DNA from: Gymnorhina tibicen
Taxonomy: Eukaryota; Chordata; Aves; Passeriformes; Artamidae
Direction: 5' to 3'
Assembly (NCBI GenBank): GCA_013399875.1
Contig: VXAZ01003899.1
Coordinates: 1,473,817 to 1,537,816, forward strand
Length of the DNA: 64,000 nt
The notes under the pieces were generated by a model. It ran no database searches. It was not told where the DNA came from and was given only the letters and a program-made list of their open reading frames with translations. Position numbers and translations under genes: made by a program. This document shows, in pieces, positions 1 to 12,256 of this stretch (positions are counted from its first letter, which is position 1; the number at the start of each line of letters is the position of its first letter).

Positions 1-1359
1 AAATGTAACAGAAATAATGAAGATTTTGCTCACTTAACTCATGAACCAGTTTCTAGTGATAGCAAGGGCGTCAGTTTTACAGATAGTTTTCAGTTTCAAT
101 GTCACCACTACTTGATTCTTGCAGCATGAGGATTTGTGTGACTTCCTCAACAGAGATGGATCAAAAATCAGATTCTGTTGATCAGACCCTTAAAAAAATC
201 AGCAGCTCCTACTTGATTCAAGCCTGCGACCTAGATGCCTTCTCCTTTATTTAACCGTTCCTTCCATTTGACCATGCACTTGGTGCCTTGTTTGTTGCAA
301 AATTTCATCTGTAAGAAATCTGTAATGAGGATATATGAACATATTCTATTTCAAACTCACAAAGTAGTAGAAAGAAGACAGAAGTCAATTTATGTTAATC
401 GATGGTGTCAGGACATGCTACAGCAACTCAGCAATGGCAGAGGTGCTCCAAACAATGCATTCTGCTGATCTTATTTCCATAAAGATACGTGGAAACACTT
501 GAGATTGTTACTCCTTAACTGGGAGAAGACAACCTAAGGAGTATTTAAAAATCAATGGACCTAGTCTGAAAATACACATAATAAAAGGCTGAGGTTCATG
601 TGTCCAAACATCTGCATTGTTTGTGTCATGAAATGGCTCTCTACAAATGAACCCAGTCATTTCAAAGCAGAATCAAGCACACAATTATAGTCACAAGATT
701 TATTCAGTATGTCGAGAATATGGTATTTAAACAGTATTATTGGACAATACATCAATTAATTCAGTTTATTAATAATTTGGGTATCTACTAATAAAGATTG
801 ATTATGTGGCTGGATTCAGCAGTAGGTTCTGAACACTGCCCCTGGGATATGTCACACTTGGTGACATATAACACCTAAATGCAAAAGCCTGAGCACGATC
901 CATTGCATCCATGCCCAGAAGAAGGGATGCTAAGCTGGATACAGGGGAAAACAGCAATCACAGGAGCAACTACCCACTAGCACATAGTGTTTGGTGAACA
1001 GAAGAGCACAGACTTCTTCAGGCACAATTTCCCTCTTTCCATCCTTCCATTCACGTTGGACTGAGTGATTTCTGGCATTGCCCAAGACATGGATCATAGG
1101 GCTGAAATGTCAAACTAAGAACTAGAATATAATTTACAGTGCAAAACGCATTTTTTAAAAAGTTGAGAGCTGCCTTTATACATGCAAATTCTTTGAAGTA
1201 TATGGATTCCTTCAAACCCTGTGCTAGGGACAAGCAAATCCTGCTGTGAATACAGAATTGATATTTACAGCCTTCATTCTCTGCCTGCTTAGCTGTAGTG
1301 AGAAGGCTTAGAAAAATTAAGAAAGTATTAATGCCATGAATCAAACAAACGTCCAAAAT

Positions 1360-1425
1360 ATTTAACTTTAAGCTTTAAAGTTTTAGATTTTAAGCTTTAA
1401 CTTTAGATTTAACTAAAATCTACAC
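1360..1425. repeat. AT-rich degenerate palindromic repeat
   Basis: The core TTTAAGCTTTAA-like unit occurs twice (about 1366-1378 and 1389-1400), embedded in alternating TTTAACTTTA / TTTTAGATTT blocks. The first copy with its flanks is close to a palindrome around the AAGCTT centre. It is probably local replication slippage. No larger repeat family was recognised. Confidence 0.5.
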
Positions 1426-3008
1426 CATCTCTTGGTGGTGAGATAGACATATCTCCTTTGTTGTAGCACACAAGGAATGAACTACTACCAACTGCAAAAC
1501 AATAAAACAATACACACAAAATGAATCCCTCTCAACACCATGGCATGGAGCTTAATTCAAGCTATGTGTAACTACTGAAGAAATAATGATTTATAATAAA
1601 GGTGTAAAAACATCACGAACAAAAGGAAGAAGTTCATTTTGGTTTTACTAAATTACCTGCACTGTTTGTATTTTGGCCAATAAAGGACTCAGATGTGGAT
1701 GTCTCAATGCAAGGTTTTTTCAATGACCATTATCAGCACAGGGAAAGGCAACACTGCCAAGATAGCCCTTTCTCAAGTTCTCACATAATAAATGAGCTCC
1801 ATTTGGTTCTTTTAACTATGACAGTAACTGCATCCATTGAAGTTGAGGCAGTATTTTTTCTCAATTTGTTTGCATTATTATTTTCCCATAGAGCATCAGC
1901 CCACTGAAAACCATCGATCCATTCATTACAACCACAATTACTGCCAGTCTTGATATCAAACTCTATTCAGTATCTGAACAACAGTTAACTGATGAACAGA
2001 ACAGCATCCTGCAGAAAGCAAACTTAGGACCATGTTCCAGGGTTTTGTAGAACATGGGCATCTCCACCAGGTTTAAAGCACTTTCTTGAATACTCAGTTA
2101 AATTCTGGCTACATCTATACCAAAGGCCACAGTGTTTTACAGATACTGAAATATGATAGCAAAAGATAACCGCAAATTAAAGAACCATTTATTTATTTCT
2201 CATCTCTGTGCACTTGTCAGCTGAGGGTGAAAACACACCCCTGGAAATGGCAAGTTACACAATCATCAACCTGCTAAGAGCCCTGATAAAAAGCTTACAA
2301 ATGTCAAAGAGATTGTTTGTCTTAAAAAAACCCACAACCACACACAAACACAGGAATCCAAGACAGCTCATAAATTGTTTAAAGGCTATGCCATAAAAAT
2401 TGAGGGGTTTTTTAACTGAATTGCAAGTGCCCCTTGATAGAGTGACTTGATAATTTGATAATTTGTTCAATTCAGCTTGATTACAAGTCTGATACTTTGA
2501 CATTATCTACTTAGAAGGTACTGAACTTGTATTCAAATGATTGATATTAGAGCAGCAAATCACTTGACAGACAGACCCCGACCAAAAACACAATTAAATC
2601 ATTACATAGACAGGTATTGCTACAGAAACAACCCTACGAGATATCATTAGTGGTCAAAGAGATGTCAGTGCTGTGAGTCACCTATATCACAGATGTGCAT
2701 TAATCAATGAGATACAAGAGCACCCTCCAACAGCTGCAGATTGCACTCATCCTTCACATCCACAGAGCAACCACACAGACAATCAAACTTTTCCTAAGTA
2801 AGGAAGGAGGAGTAAAATACAAAGACTAAATTAGCCACCAGACTGAAACAAAGTACATGAGTTAAAAAATATATACAATCAGAGACAGCTACTGACACTA
2901 AATGAGATCTGTAAGGAAAAAGCACAGGCATAACAGATGCTGAAGAAATCCATTCCCCTCTCTCACTGTTCCACAGTCCAGCTGTAACAAGACAAAAGCT
3001 TAAGAGGG

Positions 3009-3020
3009 AAAAAAAAAAAA
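3009..3020. repeat. Poly(A) homopolymer with A-rich flank
   Basis: There are 12 consecutive A residues, followed by a short CAAAAACAAA-type A-rich stretch to about 3040. No retrocopy sequence was recognised upstream. Confidence 0.7.
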
Positions 3021-4470
3021 CAAAAACAAACTCAAAACCAACAGTAACTTTATCTCAGTTTTTTCTCATCTTTTCTCTTCTGACATTATATTTCAAATGG
3101 TAGAATTCCTATCAAGAAGTGTAGTTTTAACGAGCTAGCTATATTACAACTGAATTCTCTGCTATATGAGACACATTACTGCATAGTTTGATTTCTTTGA
3201 AACTTATGCACACTCACGAGGGTGATCTTTTGTTCTTTTCATATTTTTTTTCTTAAAGAAAATCCTTAAGAGAAGCAGACCATTAAGGACAAATGGTACT
3301 TAAGACTTTTACAATCAGATCTTCCTATGATGGTAATCACAGTAGACTTGATTCTTCTTCTTATGAAAAATCAGGCATTTCCTTTGAGGGAAACTGAATA
3401 AATGCTCCAAGCACAAGCGAAAAAAGAAAAAGGGAATAAATAAATAAAACAAAATACAGTGAGACCTTGTAATCTAGGAAAGCAGGCTTCCTTCCAGGGA
3501 TGCTTTGGATGAGGGAGTCTTTCTACCACAGAATCACTCAAAAGAAATAGACACTGCATGGATAGGATGTGGTTAAGTCTCAAGACTTTTTTTTTAAACT
3601 ATTGGTACACACGCTTCCAACAGCTTAGACTTGCTCTCGGTCTGCAGGACTCTTCAGGGAAGTTCTGAAGTGGCTGTGCCTGCCTGCAGGCTACAGGATG
3701 CTGACGCAGGGCAGTCATGACCTCAGCACTGCCACACGTCTGGAATCTCTGCCAGGGACAAGATGCCTTACAAGATCCACCCAAAGAAAATCCATATCAG
3801 GAAACGAGAGAATGTGCACGAAATTCCAATAAATTTTCCATTTTGGACCACTGGGGAAAATAATGCCAGCCCTCCCTCGAGCTTATAGGATGTCTGTCTT
3901 ATAGACTGGCAGAATTTATTTGTCTTTAGGATTTTGTCAAATGTGGAGAAAGTCAGTCCCAAATTTAGAAGTGAGGATGGGAAGAGAAAGGCAGAAGCAA
4001 GGAAAACAGCATAGACCAAGAGCTTCATCACATTAAGACCCAAGGACAAACATCCTTAAATAAAAATCCCTTATCCTCTGCTCTTACAAGTACCCCAGCT
4101 ACAAGGTTAAGCAGAATGAATATTACATTTTCCTAGTGAGTAACTAGCAAAAGTCATGGTCTTTTCAAGTCCATGTCAAGTCTGCCTACTTAACTAACCT
4201 GCCTATGGTGTTTTTTACCATATTAAGAAAATTTTGTGGTTTGTTGAGGTTCATGTTCTGTATTTTCTCTTCTTCCTGATCTTGCAGTCTTGCAAGATGT
4301 CTTTTTATTTACAGCCTGAATTTTCTCACCTCTAGTTCTAAAATTTTGTGTTCCAACAGGATGTCCCATTCCAAATGTAAAAACCAAACCAGTCTGTTTT
4401 GCTGTGCCACTTCGGTGCACCCCTCATTATCACATGCTCTAAAAGCTAAATGTGTGACACAAAGGAGGCA

Positions 4471-4516
4471 CACATGGGCCATCCCGGTCATTCACATGTG
4501 GCCCATCCAGATCATT
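4471..4516. repeat. Two-copy imperfect tandem repeat (22/24 bp)
   Basis: Unit 1 (4471-4492) and unit 2 (4493-4516) both begin CACATG and share a GGCC-ATCC core ending TCATT, with a two-base length difference. The ATGGGCCA of unit 1 and TGGCCCAT of unit 2 are also exact reverse complements, so the pair could fold as an 8-bp hairpin. Confidence 0.65.
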
Positions 4517-6224
4517 CACTCCGTGAAAAGTGCTTTGCTGAGCAGGGACTGCAGCCCTGGCGGTGCTGCTGTGAGGGATGACCGCAGAGATGATAAATGC
4601 TGCTGTCCTTTACTGTGCCTGTCACAGATTAATTCACTTGATCTGATCTGATGGTTCCACAGGGTGCTAACAGGAGCTAAGTGCCACTGGCAATAGGAAG
4701 CGATTGGTTCAGGAGATGTCATTATCTCTGAAAAAATGAATTGATAAAAGAAAATCATTTCAGACCAAGAGATGATGCAAGCAACTGATATATCAACATA
4801 ATTTTTTCATCATTCATGTAATTCCCAATAATGTGCATATTTGAACATGTGCTTCCTCACTTGACTTGGTTCACTTTCTTTAGAACATCCTCTTTCTCTC
4901 TTGCAAGAGGATTTCTATTAAAGTTCACATACGATACCTTGTTTTACAGTTGCACTCACTGGGCTCAGTTAAAGAAGCAATAGAAAGCCCACATCCTCTT
5001 GCACATGAATTTCTACATGAAACTCCTCAAAAATAGTAAGACTTTTGTAGTCCAAATTATTAAGTTCTGTGATACCAAAGATCTTGAGTAACTTTTCCAT
5101 CAGAGCATATTTTCATGATTATCAAATAATTTTTCAATATACTACGGATACATACTACTTCCATGGTATTTGTTCTTTCTACTATGAACATAAGATTGGA
5201 GCCTAACTACTTTATTTTTAGCATTCTCTGCCTCCATAATGGCCACTATTATAATCGAGTGTGATCTGTATCACAGTGATGTTTCTTAATTACATCAAGC
5301 CCCAGTGGAGCACCCTATAAAAACCACTCAAAATCCTCATTTTTCCAAAGCAATAGTTACAAAAAAAAGTAGCATGATAACGTACATTAAATAAATGTTA
5401 AATATTCTATCTTAGAAAAACACAGTTTAGCTTTGGTTAATTTTAGAAACACACAAAACTTCAGTTTCAAGCAATTGGAATTTACATTGGGGTCAAAAAA
5501 AATTCTAACCACATGGGACAGAAGATCATCCTAATTAGGACTGCTGTTCCTTTTCTTTTTGCTATCGGTGCACAAATTCTGATGTAGCACAGGCTCTTTA
5601 GTCCTAAAGTTATGCAATTGAGTACTTATTTTTTTAATAATAATTCAAATTATATTTGATTTTAACTCAAATATTGCTTTAAATTAATTTCATTAAGAAA
5701 ACCAGAAAACAAAAACTTGATACAGTAGATTAATTTTGTGAATATTTTTAGAATGCATCTTCAACAGCTGTTAATAATTAACATGATTGATAAAGGGTTC
5801 TTAGTTACCCAAGCACAATGATTATCACAATTATTACAAGCCATAAACTTATTTCCCTATACTTAGGGGCTAATGCACATAGTCTGGTCCTTCAGTGAAA
5901 TGTTTCTGATCTTTTCCCTTAGAATTGTGGGAATAAACTACATCTTTAATTACCCTGGAGAACAGGTTACCAAATTACAAGCATATATTAGAAAACAGCA
6001 AAGAGCAGCAACTTTTGCCTTCCTTTCTCTGGTATTTTGAGAGTTCTCCAACATTAATATAAGCGAAAGCAAATAAACTATGAATTCAGGTTATCGTTGT
6101 TTTTATGATCTCTTTCACATACACAGTTATTGCAAGAACTTACCTAGAAGTGGAAATTACACACTAACATTTTTAAAAGTGTTAAATCTATTAATTAGTT
6201 GCAAATCTCATGTATCTGATGTGA

Positions 6225-6261
6225 GAAAAAAAAACAAACAAAAAAACCACACACACAAAAA
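6225..6261. repeat. A-rich / CA low-complexity tract
   Basis: A runs are interrupted by C, ending in a short CACACACA run. It is the same style of A-rich tract as at 9.55, 20.2 and 26.5 kb, and no retrogene body is seen before it. Confidence 0.6.
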
Positions 6262-8092
6262 GAATCAGAACCCAGATGCTTAAACTCACCAAGAAGTTTA
6301 GGAATGACACAATGCTTTTATAGAGCTCATTTAAAATAATTAGGATGTAATAACTGTGTAGGGCACATGCAGACTCTGCAAACACAGGGTATTGCCATGT
6401 TTCCCTAGTTTCAGTAATTTCCCTCATATTCCTCCATTGTAAGTGCTGGACATAATGCCTACAATCTAAGAAACTACTAGAAAATTGTACCTTTAATCGT
6501 CTCCTATTGTTTCTTGGTCATTCCATATTGCATTTGTTTATCAAAGCCACTCACACCACCCTCACCTTTCTTCCATCTCCTTTCTGCCTCATTAGAGGAT
6601 ATTTAACGATATCAACTATCAATTTCCTTGTCAGGTTTAAATTAGGATAGTTATTACCTGATCAATCAATTACTCATTCACATCAATAACTATTTCACAC
6701 CTCTCCTGCTTTCAAGACTTCAAACTACCTTCCCTTCTATTACACAGGGCAGATATTAATCCACTGCTTCCCTTTACTACGACAATATTTCAGATACGAA
6801 ACATCTTGGTTTGGTTGAGCATCTGTCATTTGCAGCCATTAACGTAATTTTCCATACTAGAAGGAATTTTATTTTGAGTTGGAAATATTTCTTTTTAAAC
6901 TACGCATGCAAACTGAGATGTTGCACCTGAACATGGCATCAATTGGACTCTCCCTACACAAACCAAAATCTTTAAAAGAAATAGACCAAAACTGTAAGGA
7001 TCAGAACAGCAAGCATTGGTATATATTTATATTCTTTGGTAAATTTTGGTAATAAAATATTTAAAAGATACAAGTCTTGCTTAGTTGAACAAATTGCTTT
7101 CTCGAGGACTTAACTACAAGCTTGCATCGTACTGCTTCTACAGTCTCACATTTAAAAGAACACAACATGCAACACCTCAGGACATAAGGTCAATGAAACT
7201 CCTTGAGATCAAACTTATTTTTAAAAAATAAATGCGTTCATGTACCAATCAGTCCATAATAATCTCATATTCATATAAAACTCACAGAGTAAGCAACCTC
7301 ATGTGAACTAATTTCCATTCCTTTATATTTAAGTTCATCTCTTCTGCTAATCCATTTATATTCTGGTTGTTTAATTTTTCTTGTAAGCTCACTGCCTTAA
7401 TTTGAAGGCTGTGTTTTGGTCTTCTTGCAATTATACTCATATTGTTGAAAATTGCATGGAGATAACTGGTCCTTTTTCCAGGTGATATATTAACTCCTAG
7501 ATGAAGGCTTGCATATCACTCCATTCAAAAAAGCATTCATAATGCTCACTTCAATAATTTACCAAAATACGTGTTTGCACAAAGCTATTTCGCTCTGATA
7601 AATTGTACACATTGCTGTTTGAATCCTCCTTAGACAGTTGCTTTTGTTCAACTTATCAATACAGCAATTCTCATTTAGAGCTTAATTTAAAATTATACTT
7701 CTTTTAATGTCAATGTTTCTTGCTATATTTTGTTCCTCTGCAAAACTAATTAAATGAACGTTTATTATGACTTTCTTTTCCAAATGATTCATAGATCTAA
7801 GTTATGGATTAAAACTGCAGTTACTCTTCCCAAGAAATGAGTCCTCCCAGCTCTATCAAAAATCATCTGATTTTCACAAATTTTATACATTTTCTCAACT
7901 TTTAAGCAACCATTTTTCATAAAGGATCTTGGTATGAAAAGAAACAAACCAAATTGTCTCAAAATTCTAGTTATAACATTCTGTCTTCAACACACACTGT
8001 AAGGTTTATATTAAGAAAACTATCACGTAGTTTTACTCCAGCGTCACCAGAGCCCCCGTGACTGGCAGAGAAAGATTGAAAAGATTGTCTCA

Positions 8093-8097
8093 GTTGT
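8093..8097. repeat. Target-site duplication, left copy (GTTGT)
   Basis: The five bases GTTGT directly precede the LTR start TGTAGTGG and are repeated exactly at 9352-9356, just after the terminal CA. A 5-bp duplication is usual for several retroviral integrase groups, including ERVL-type elements. Confidence 0.8.
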
Positions 8098-9351
8098 TGT
8101 AGTGGATTAGAACATAGTTGATGGACATTCTTTTCGGCCAATTGCTTCTCGCAATCTCACATATTTAAGGGCAGCAGAAGTACAGGAAGTTCTTTTTTGT
8201 TTTCAGGTCTCCTGTGGGGAGGGGCGCAATGGGCCCCAGGCTCCGTCTTTTGGAGCGGGCCGGGCCTCCCCCTTCCCCTGGTCCCGGGGCATGTCCTTCC
8301 CCCGGGTCACTGCGGGAGAACCGTCTCAGAGCCATGGGCAGCTAAGGAACAACCGTAAGCTGCCACGTGGCCGAGACCACCTGGCGCGGTTTTTTGAAGA
8401 CTGGAGGGCTTCCCCCTCCCCCTTCCTCACGCAGTCCACGCAGATCCAGCGGGAGCCGATGGAGCTTTCTGCAACCAACTCAGCCCGAGTCGAGCTGAGG
8501 AGGACATCATGCAGCCAGCAGCATAAAGGGAAGAGGCTTTTTTCTCCAACATAAAGCCCGAAGAAAGTCACGGTGACTTCAAGGTCAGAGAGAAAGAAAC
8601 AGTAAGTCATGTGAGACAGAGCTGAAGATGGCCGTGGGAAAAGAGGGCGGAGTGCGTCCAGCGCAAAGCTTAAAAATGTTTTCTCCGGGCAGTGGTAAAA
8701 ACTGTACTATCACAAACCGTTCTTTCCTCTTTAATCCATTCAAAAAGACATGGGGGGGATGAGAATTCTGTGTACAGCCTGCGGAAAAAAAGTGGCCACG
8801 CCAGGTCACTTAGAGGCTATAAGAGACTTCTAGAGATTTTGTGAAGAAGACAGCCATTGCTTTTTCAGGCTGGAATTTGCTTACCCTTAAAAAAAGAAAC
8901 ACCCCATGTGCGGCCCCATGATGGCAGTGTGGGAAGACTGCAAGATTCATGGGAGAGATGTTTTTCACAGCAGCAGATTTCTGGGTGCGTCTGTTGCTAG
9001 TGTGGAAACCACATGTAGAGCAGAGAAAAAACCTCTTTTCCCCTAAATACTGGAGAGACGGGTTTTTTTAAGAACTGTAAAATTGACCAATGCCATGTTT
9101 TGTTATCCTTTGTGCAAGCTGGATAAATGAGAGGGGGTGCTGGAAGAGAGGGGAGTTTAGCTTTAATTTGTTATGATTTCTTTTTACCTTTAATTCTGTT
9201 TGTAATAAAACTTTCTTTATACTGTAATTGCTCAAGCATGTACCTGTTTTGCCTCGCAAGTTTCCAGTTTTCCTCAATATTTTCCCTATTTCCCCTTATA
9301 AAATAACAGATTTCATAGGAGCATGGCACTTAGCCAGTTCAAACCACAACA
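8098..9351 (+). mobile_element. Solo LTR of an endogenous retrovirus, ERVL-like
   Basis: This 1254-bp element starts TGTAGTGGATT and ends AAACCACAACA. The ends form an imperfect inverted repeat with TG...CA termini, flanked by exact GTTGT duplications. It differs sharply in composition from its surroundings: about 8200-8480 is GC- and CpG-rich, and purine-rich 'gggga' tracts follow. A poly(A) signal AATAAA lies at 9204-9209, with TATA-like strings at about 8160 and 9121, which fixes the sense strand as plus. A consensus-like splice donor (ACA|GTAAGTC) follows 8601. No primer-binding site, polypurine tract, gag or pol is present, so this is a solo LTR left by recombination between two LTRs. 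Its length is large for an ERVL LTR. The family assignment rests on the TGTAGTGG start and 5-bp duplication. The open frames inside it are not viral genes. Confidence 0.82.
9204..9209 (+). terminator. LTR polyadenylation signal AATAAA
   Basis: The hexamer AATAAA lies about 140 bases before the LTR end, with T-rich sequence downstream. That is the expected place for the R-U5 boundary of a plus-strand LTR. Confidence 0.6.
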
Positions 9352-9356
9352 GTTGT
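9352..9356. repeat. Target-site duplication, right copy (GTTGT)
   Basis: Exact copy of 8093-8097, immediately after the LTR terminal CA. It confirms both LTR boundaries to the base. Confidence 0.8.
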
Positions 9357-9549
9357 GGTGTCTGTAATTTCTGGTTTTGGTAACTCTTTCCAAATCAACT
9401 CTGACAATTAATGCTGAGAAACAAAGGATGTCAGGGGAATTATGCTGTGAGGCACTGCTCCCTGGGCCCCCTTCCTACACAGTCACACAGAAGGGAAATT
9501 AAAAAACAGCCATTTGGAAACATAGCCATGTAAGTATACCAAAGCACTT
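9357..9549. other. Short unique spacer between LTR and A-rich tract
   Basis: Unremarkable AT-rich sequence. No gene or repeat was recognised. Confidence 0.6.
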
Positions 9550-9630
9550 AAAAAACAACAACAACAACAACAAAAAAATAAAAGAAAAAAAACCAAAAAA
9601 AAAAACCAAAACCCAAAAAACCCCAACAAA
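9550..9630. repeat. A-rich tract with (AAC)6 microsatellite
   Basis: Six perfect AAC units at 9554-9571 are followed by A runs interrupted by C or CC (AACC, AAACCC, CCCC) to about 9630. The clean trinucleotide core should be length-variable between individuals. Confidence 0.8.
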
Positions 9631-12225
9631 TCTGCCGCAACTGAAGCACGGTACACACACTAGAGAAACAGAGAAATTCCACAGGTGTGTGTTATCACTG
9701 TGCCAGTTTGATGGCGTATCATTCCTGTATCCACAATGAATAGTGGAAGTTTATTCAGACAGAGCAAACCAAAGCACTAAGCTTCATCACTTCAAGGACC
9801 ACTGGTCCCTGACAACTTTTGTGACAAAATATGTCACAGTCGAAAGATGAAAATTTCAAGTGCGCACCAAAAACTACAGTTTAAGGCACTTTCCGTGTTA
9901 CGCAGTAATTTGCTCACTACTGAGGAGCAAGCACAGGCTTGTACCACAAATGCAGCTCGTCCGTGTCAACAGTTGGTGGCTGAGGAAGCTGCAAAGCCAC
10001 TACAGCGAAAAGCTCAGATTAGAAGAGCTGGCTACCAGCTTTAGGGAAGAGGCTGTATCATAAAGCACAGAGGAACTGCACTGAAAACTGAAACTGACAG
10101 AAATCACTCTGGTCCACCAGATAATAAAAAATGCACTAAAACCCCAACAGAAGTAGGTACAGAGTACCTGTGAATGCCCAAATCCTTGCAGGATCCTATA
10201 CAAGTCTTCTTGGACAGCTCTTCAGTAAGTTACCTGCAAAGTTTTATACAAGTCCATCTAGAAATATTATTCTTATAGTAATATAAACAAATTTAGTAAT
10301 TTACTAATTTTTAATGGCAAATAAGATCCTGGTTCACTTTGCAACCAAGATTTAGAAGACAACTTATCCTCCTGTTAGCAAGAGGTGACATGAAGAGGTT
10401 TGGGGTTGGTAATGATGGATGATGAGAGCAGGTGACAAGATGCAGGAGCCCAAGGCTAAACAGCACCATCCACTCATTGCTTTTTTGTACTCTGCAGCAA
10501 CAATGCTCAGGGCCAGCAACTCTTAATACTGCTCTTCATGCAGTTGTTACCAGTGATCAACAGAGGATATCGCTGGGTATCACTGAGAAATAGGCTGGTT
10601 CATTTCCTTCAAAGAACATAACCTTAGTCTAAGGAACCGCTGCCACAGGGAATCAACTGACACTCGAGACCCTGGGACAGCACATGAACACATAATGACA
10701 CATGACCAAAAAAAAAAGAATAAAAATATTGGTTGATATCAATTTAGCCAGCTGCTATGAAACACTTAACACAGTGTGTATAAAGCTGCTTTAATATTCA
10801 TCATTTCAGGATTTTAGAAATGCATTTTAAAAATTTATGCAAGACATTTTATTCCTGAAGTGAATCCATTTTTCTGTCTCTAATACCACCTTATGAATAA
10901 ACCCAAATGAACAGGCACATTTCCTTTCTCTTTATGAAACAACTAGAATGCTTAAATACAATGTTAACCTGGAGAAAATTCCAGCATTTTCTGTACACTT
11001 TGAACACTGGGACTGAAATAGCAGTCATTTTTTCCTTCCAATTATTAGGCTTCCTTAAAACCAATTAAACTCAAATATTGTTTATCTCTAATCAATTTCA
11101 ATATAATGGGAAAGAATTTGATACTTTATTTCTTCATCCATACATCATACATAGCATAGTCTGCAAGAGACTACCTCAGAGACAGGATATAGAATTATCT
11201 ACAGCTACACTACAACCTCACCAAATTGTAATTGGCCCATACACATTTTCACTTAATTTTCCCCACTATTTATATTAATTTTTCATGAAGACTCAACATA
11301 GTTATTTAAAGTGAGATATTGCTAGAAAATTTAGCAAAAAGCAAGATGTGCAAACTAAAAAAAAAACTCCAGAAAACCCAAACACTATATATATTTTTAA
11401 ACCCTCTGCGATTAAACCATGCATTGCTAATTTCTCAACAAAAGCTATTAATTCTGTGAGCAATGGAAGTGATGAAATTCAGTTGCTGATCAGATATATA
11501 AGGTGTTTGTCTGTGTTTGATTGACTGACATTGGTGCCCTCCCAGCTACATTTACCAATGGACACTTTTCTAGAGCTGAGGCATTTTGAAATCTGTGCTC
11601 TCTTCTGAGACGTCCCCATAATACAAGCATTGAAAATTCTCTGCCATCTTACAGGAAATTAATTATCTTTGAGATCTCTTTGCCCTTAATCGAAGTCAGC
11701 AGACATGGTAAAAAAATTCAAAATCTAGGCTGAAGTTGACAGAGATGCAGAAAACACCAGTTCATAAAACTTATGTCATACACAGAAGCTAGAAATGCCT
11801 CAAGACCAAATTTTCAGTCCTAATCTCTTCTGGTACCCCTGTCTCCAAAACTCAAAACAGTTATTCAGGTTATTTAGACTGTAAAATATATTAGGGGGAA
11901 GTTTAACTGTAATTTAATCACTGGCGCACTAACAAGCTAAAGCAAAAAGAATGGACTGATGTTCAATAGCTACATTTAAAAAAAAACTACTTCTTTTTTT
12001 TAATTGGTATTTCATTAATTGTGCTATATACAATTATGTCATAAATATTAAATGATACATAATTCAAAAACATAATTTAAAGCTCTATTACATAGTTTCT
12101 TCTACAACAGCTCTTAATTTTCAGACAGCTCCCATAAAGATTTACTGTGTTAAATCACATGAGGAAAGAGAGAGCAATCCTGATTTACATTAAAATAGAG
12201 GAAAATGCAACAGCTCTGACATTTA

Positions 12226-12256
12226 CCAAGTACCCAAGTTATCCTCAGGTACTTGG
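12226..12256. other. Inverted repeat, perfect 9-bp arms
   Basis: CCAAGTACC (12226-12234) pairs exactly with GGTACTTGG (12248-12256) across a 13-base loop. An alternative shorter stem, CCCAAGT (12233-12239) with ACTTGGG (12251-12257), overlaps it, so two mutually exclusive folds are possible. There is no poly-T tail or transcript context to call it an RNA gene. Confidence 0.6.

Larger units (their letters stand above)
1..8092. other. AT-rich non-coding DNA, no gene recognised
   Basis: Both strands are broken by frequent stops. The open frames (largest about 100 codons, at 1051-1356 minus and 4346-4651 plus) have no recognisable protein content. Small local structures at 1360-1425 and 4471-4516 are listed separately. 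A TATA-like string at 5315-5322 has no supporting exon. The stretch from about 5.3 to 8.0 kb is especially AT-rich, and nothing in it was recognised. Confidence 0.75.

Noticed and set aside
5315..5322. TATAAAAA preceded by GAGCACCC
   Set aside because: A TATA-like string alone. No initiator, exon, donor or poly(A) signal follows in sensible order.
8291..8610. Open frames inside the LTR on both strands
   Set aside because: They are produced by the GC-rich LTR core. LTRs of this kind do not encode proteins and no viral domain is present.
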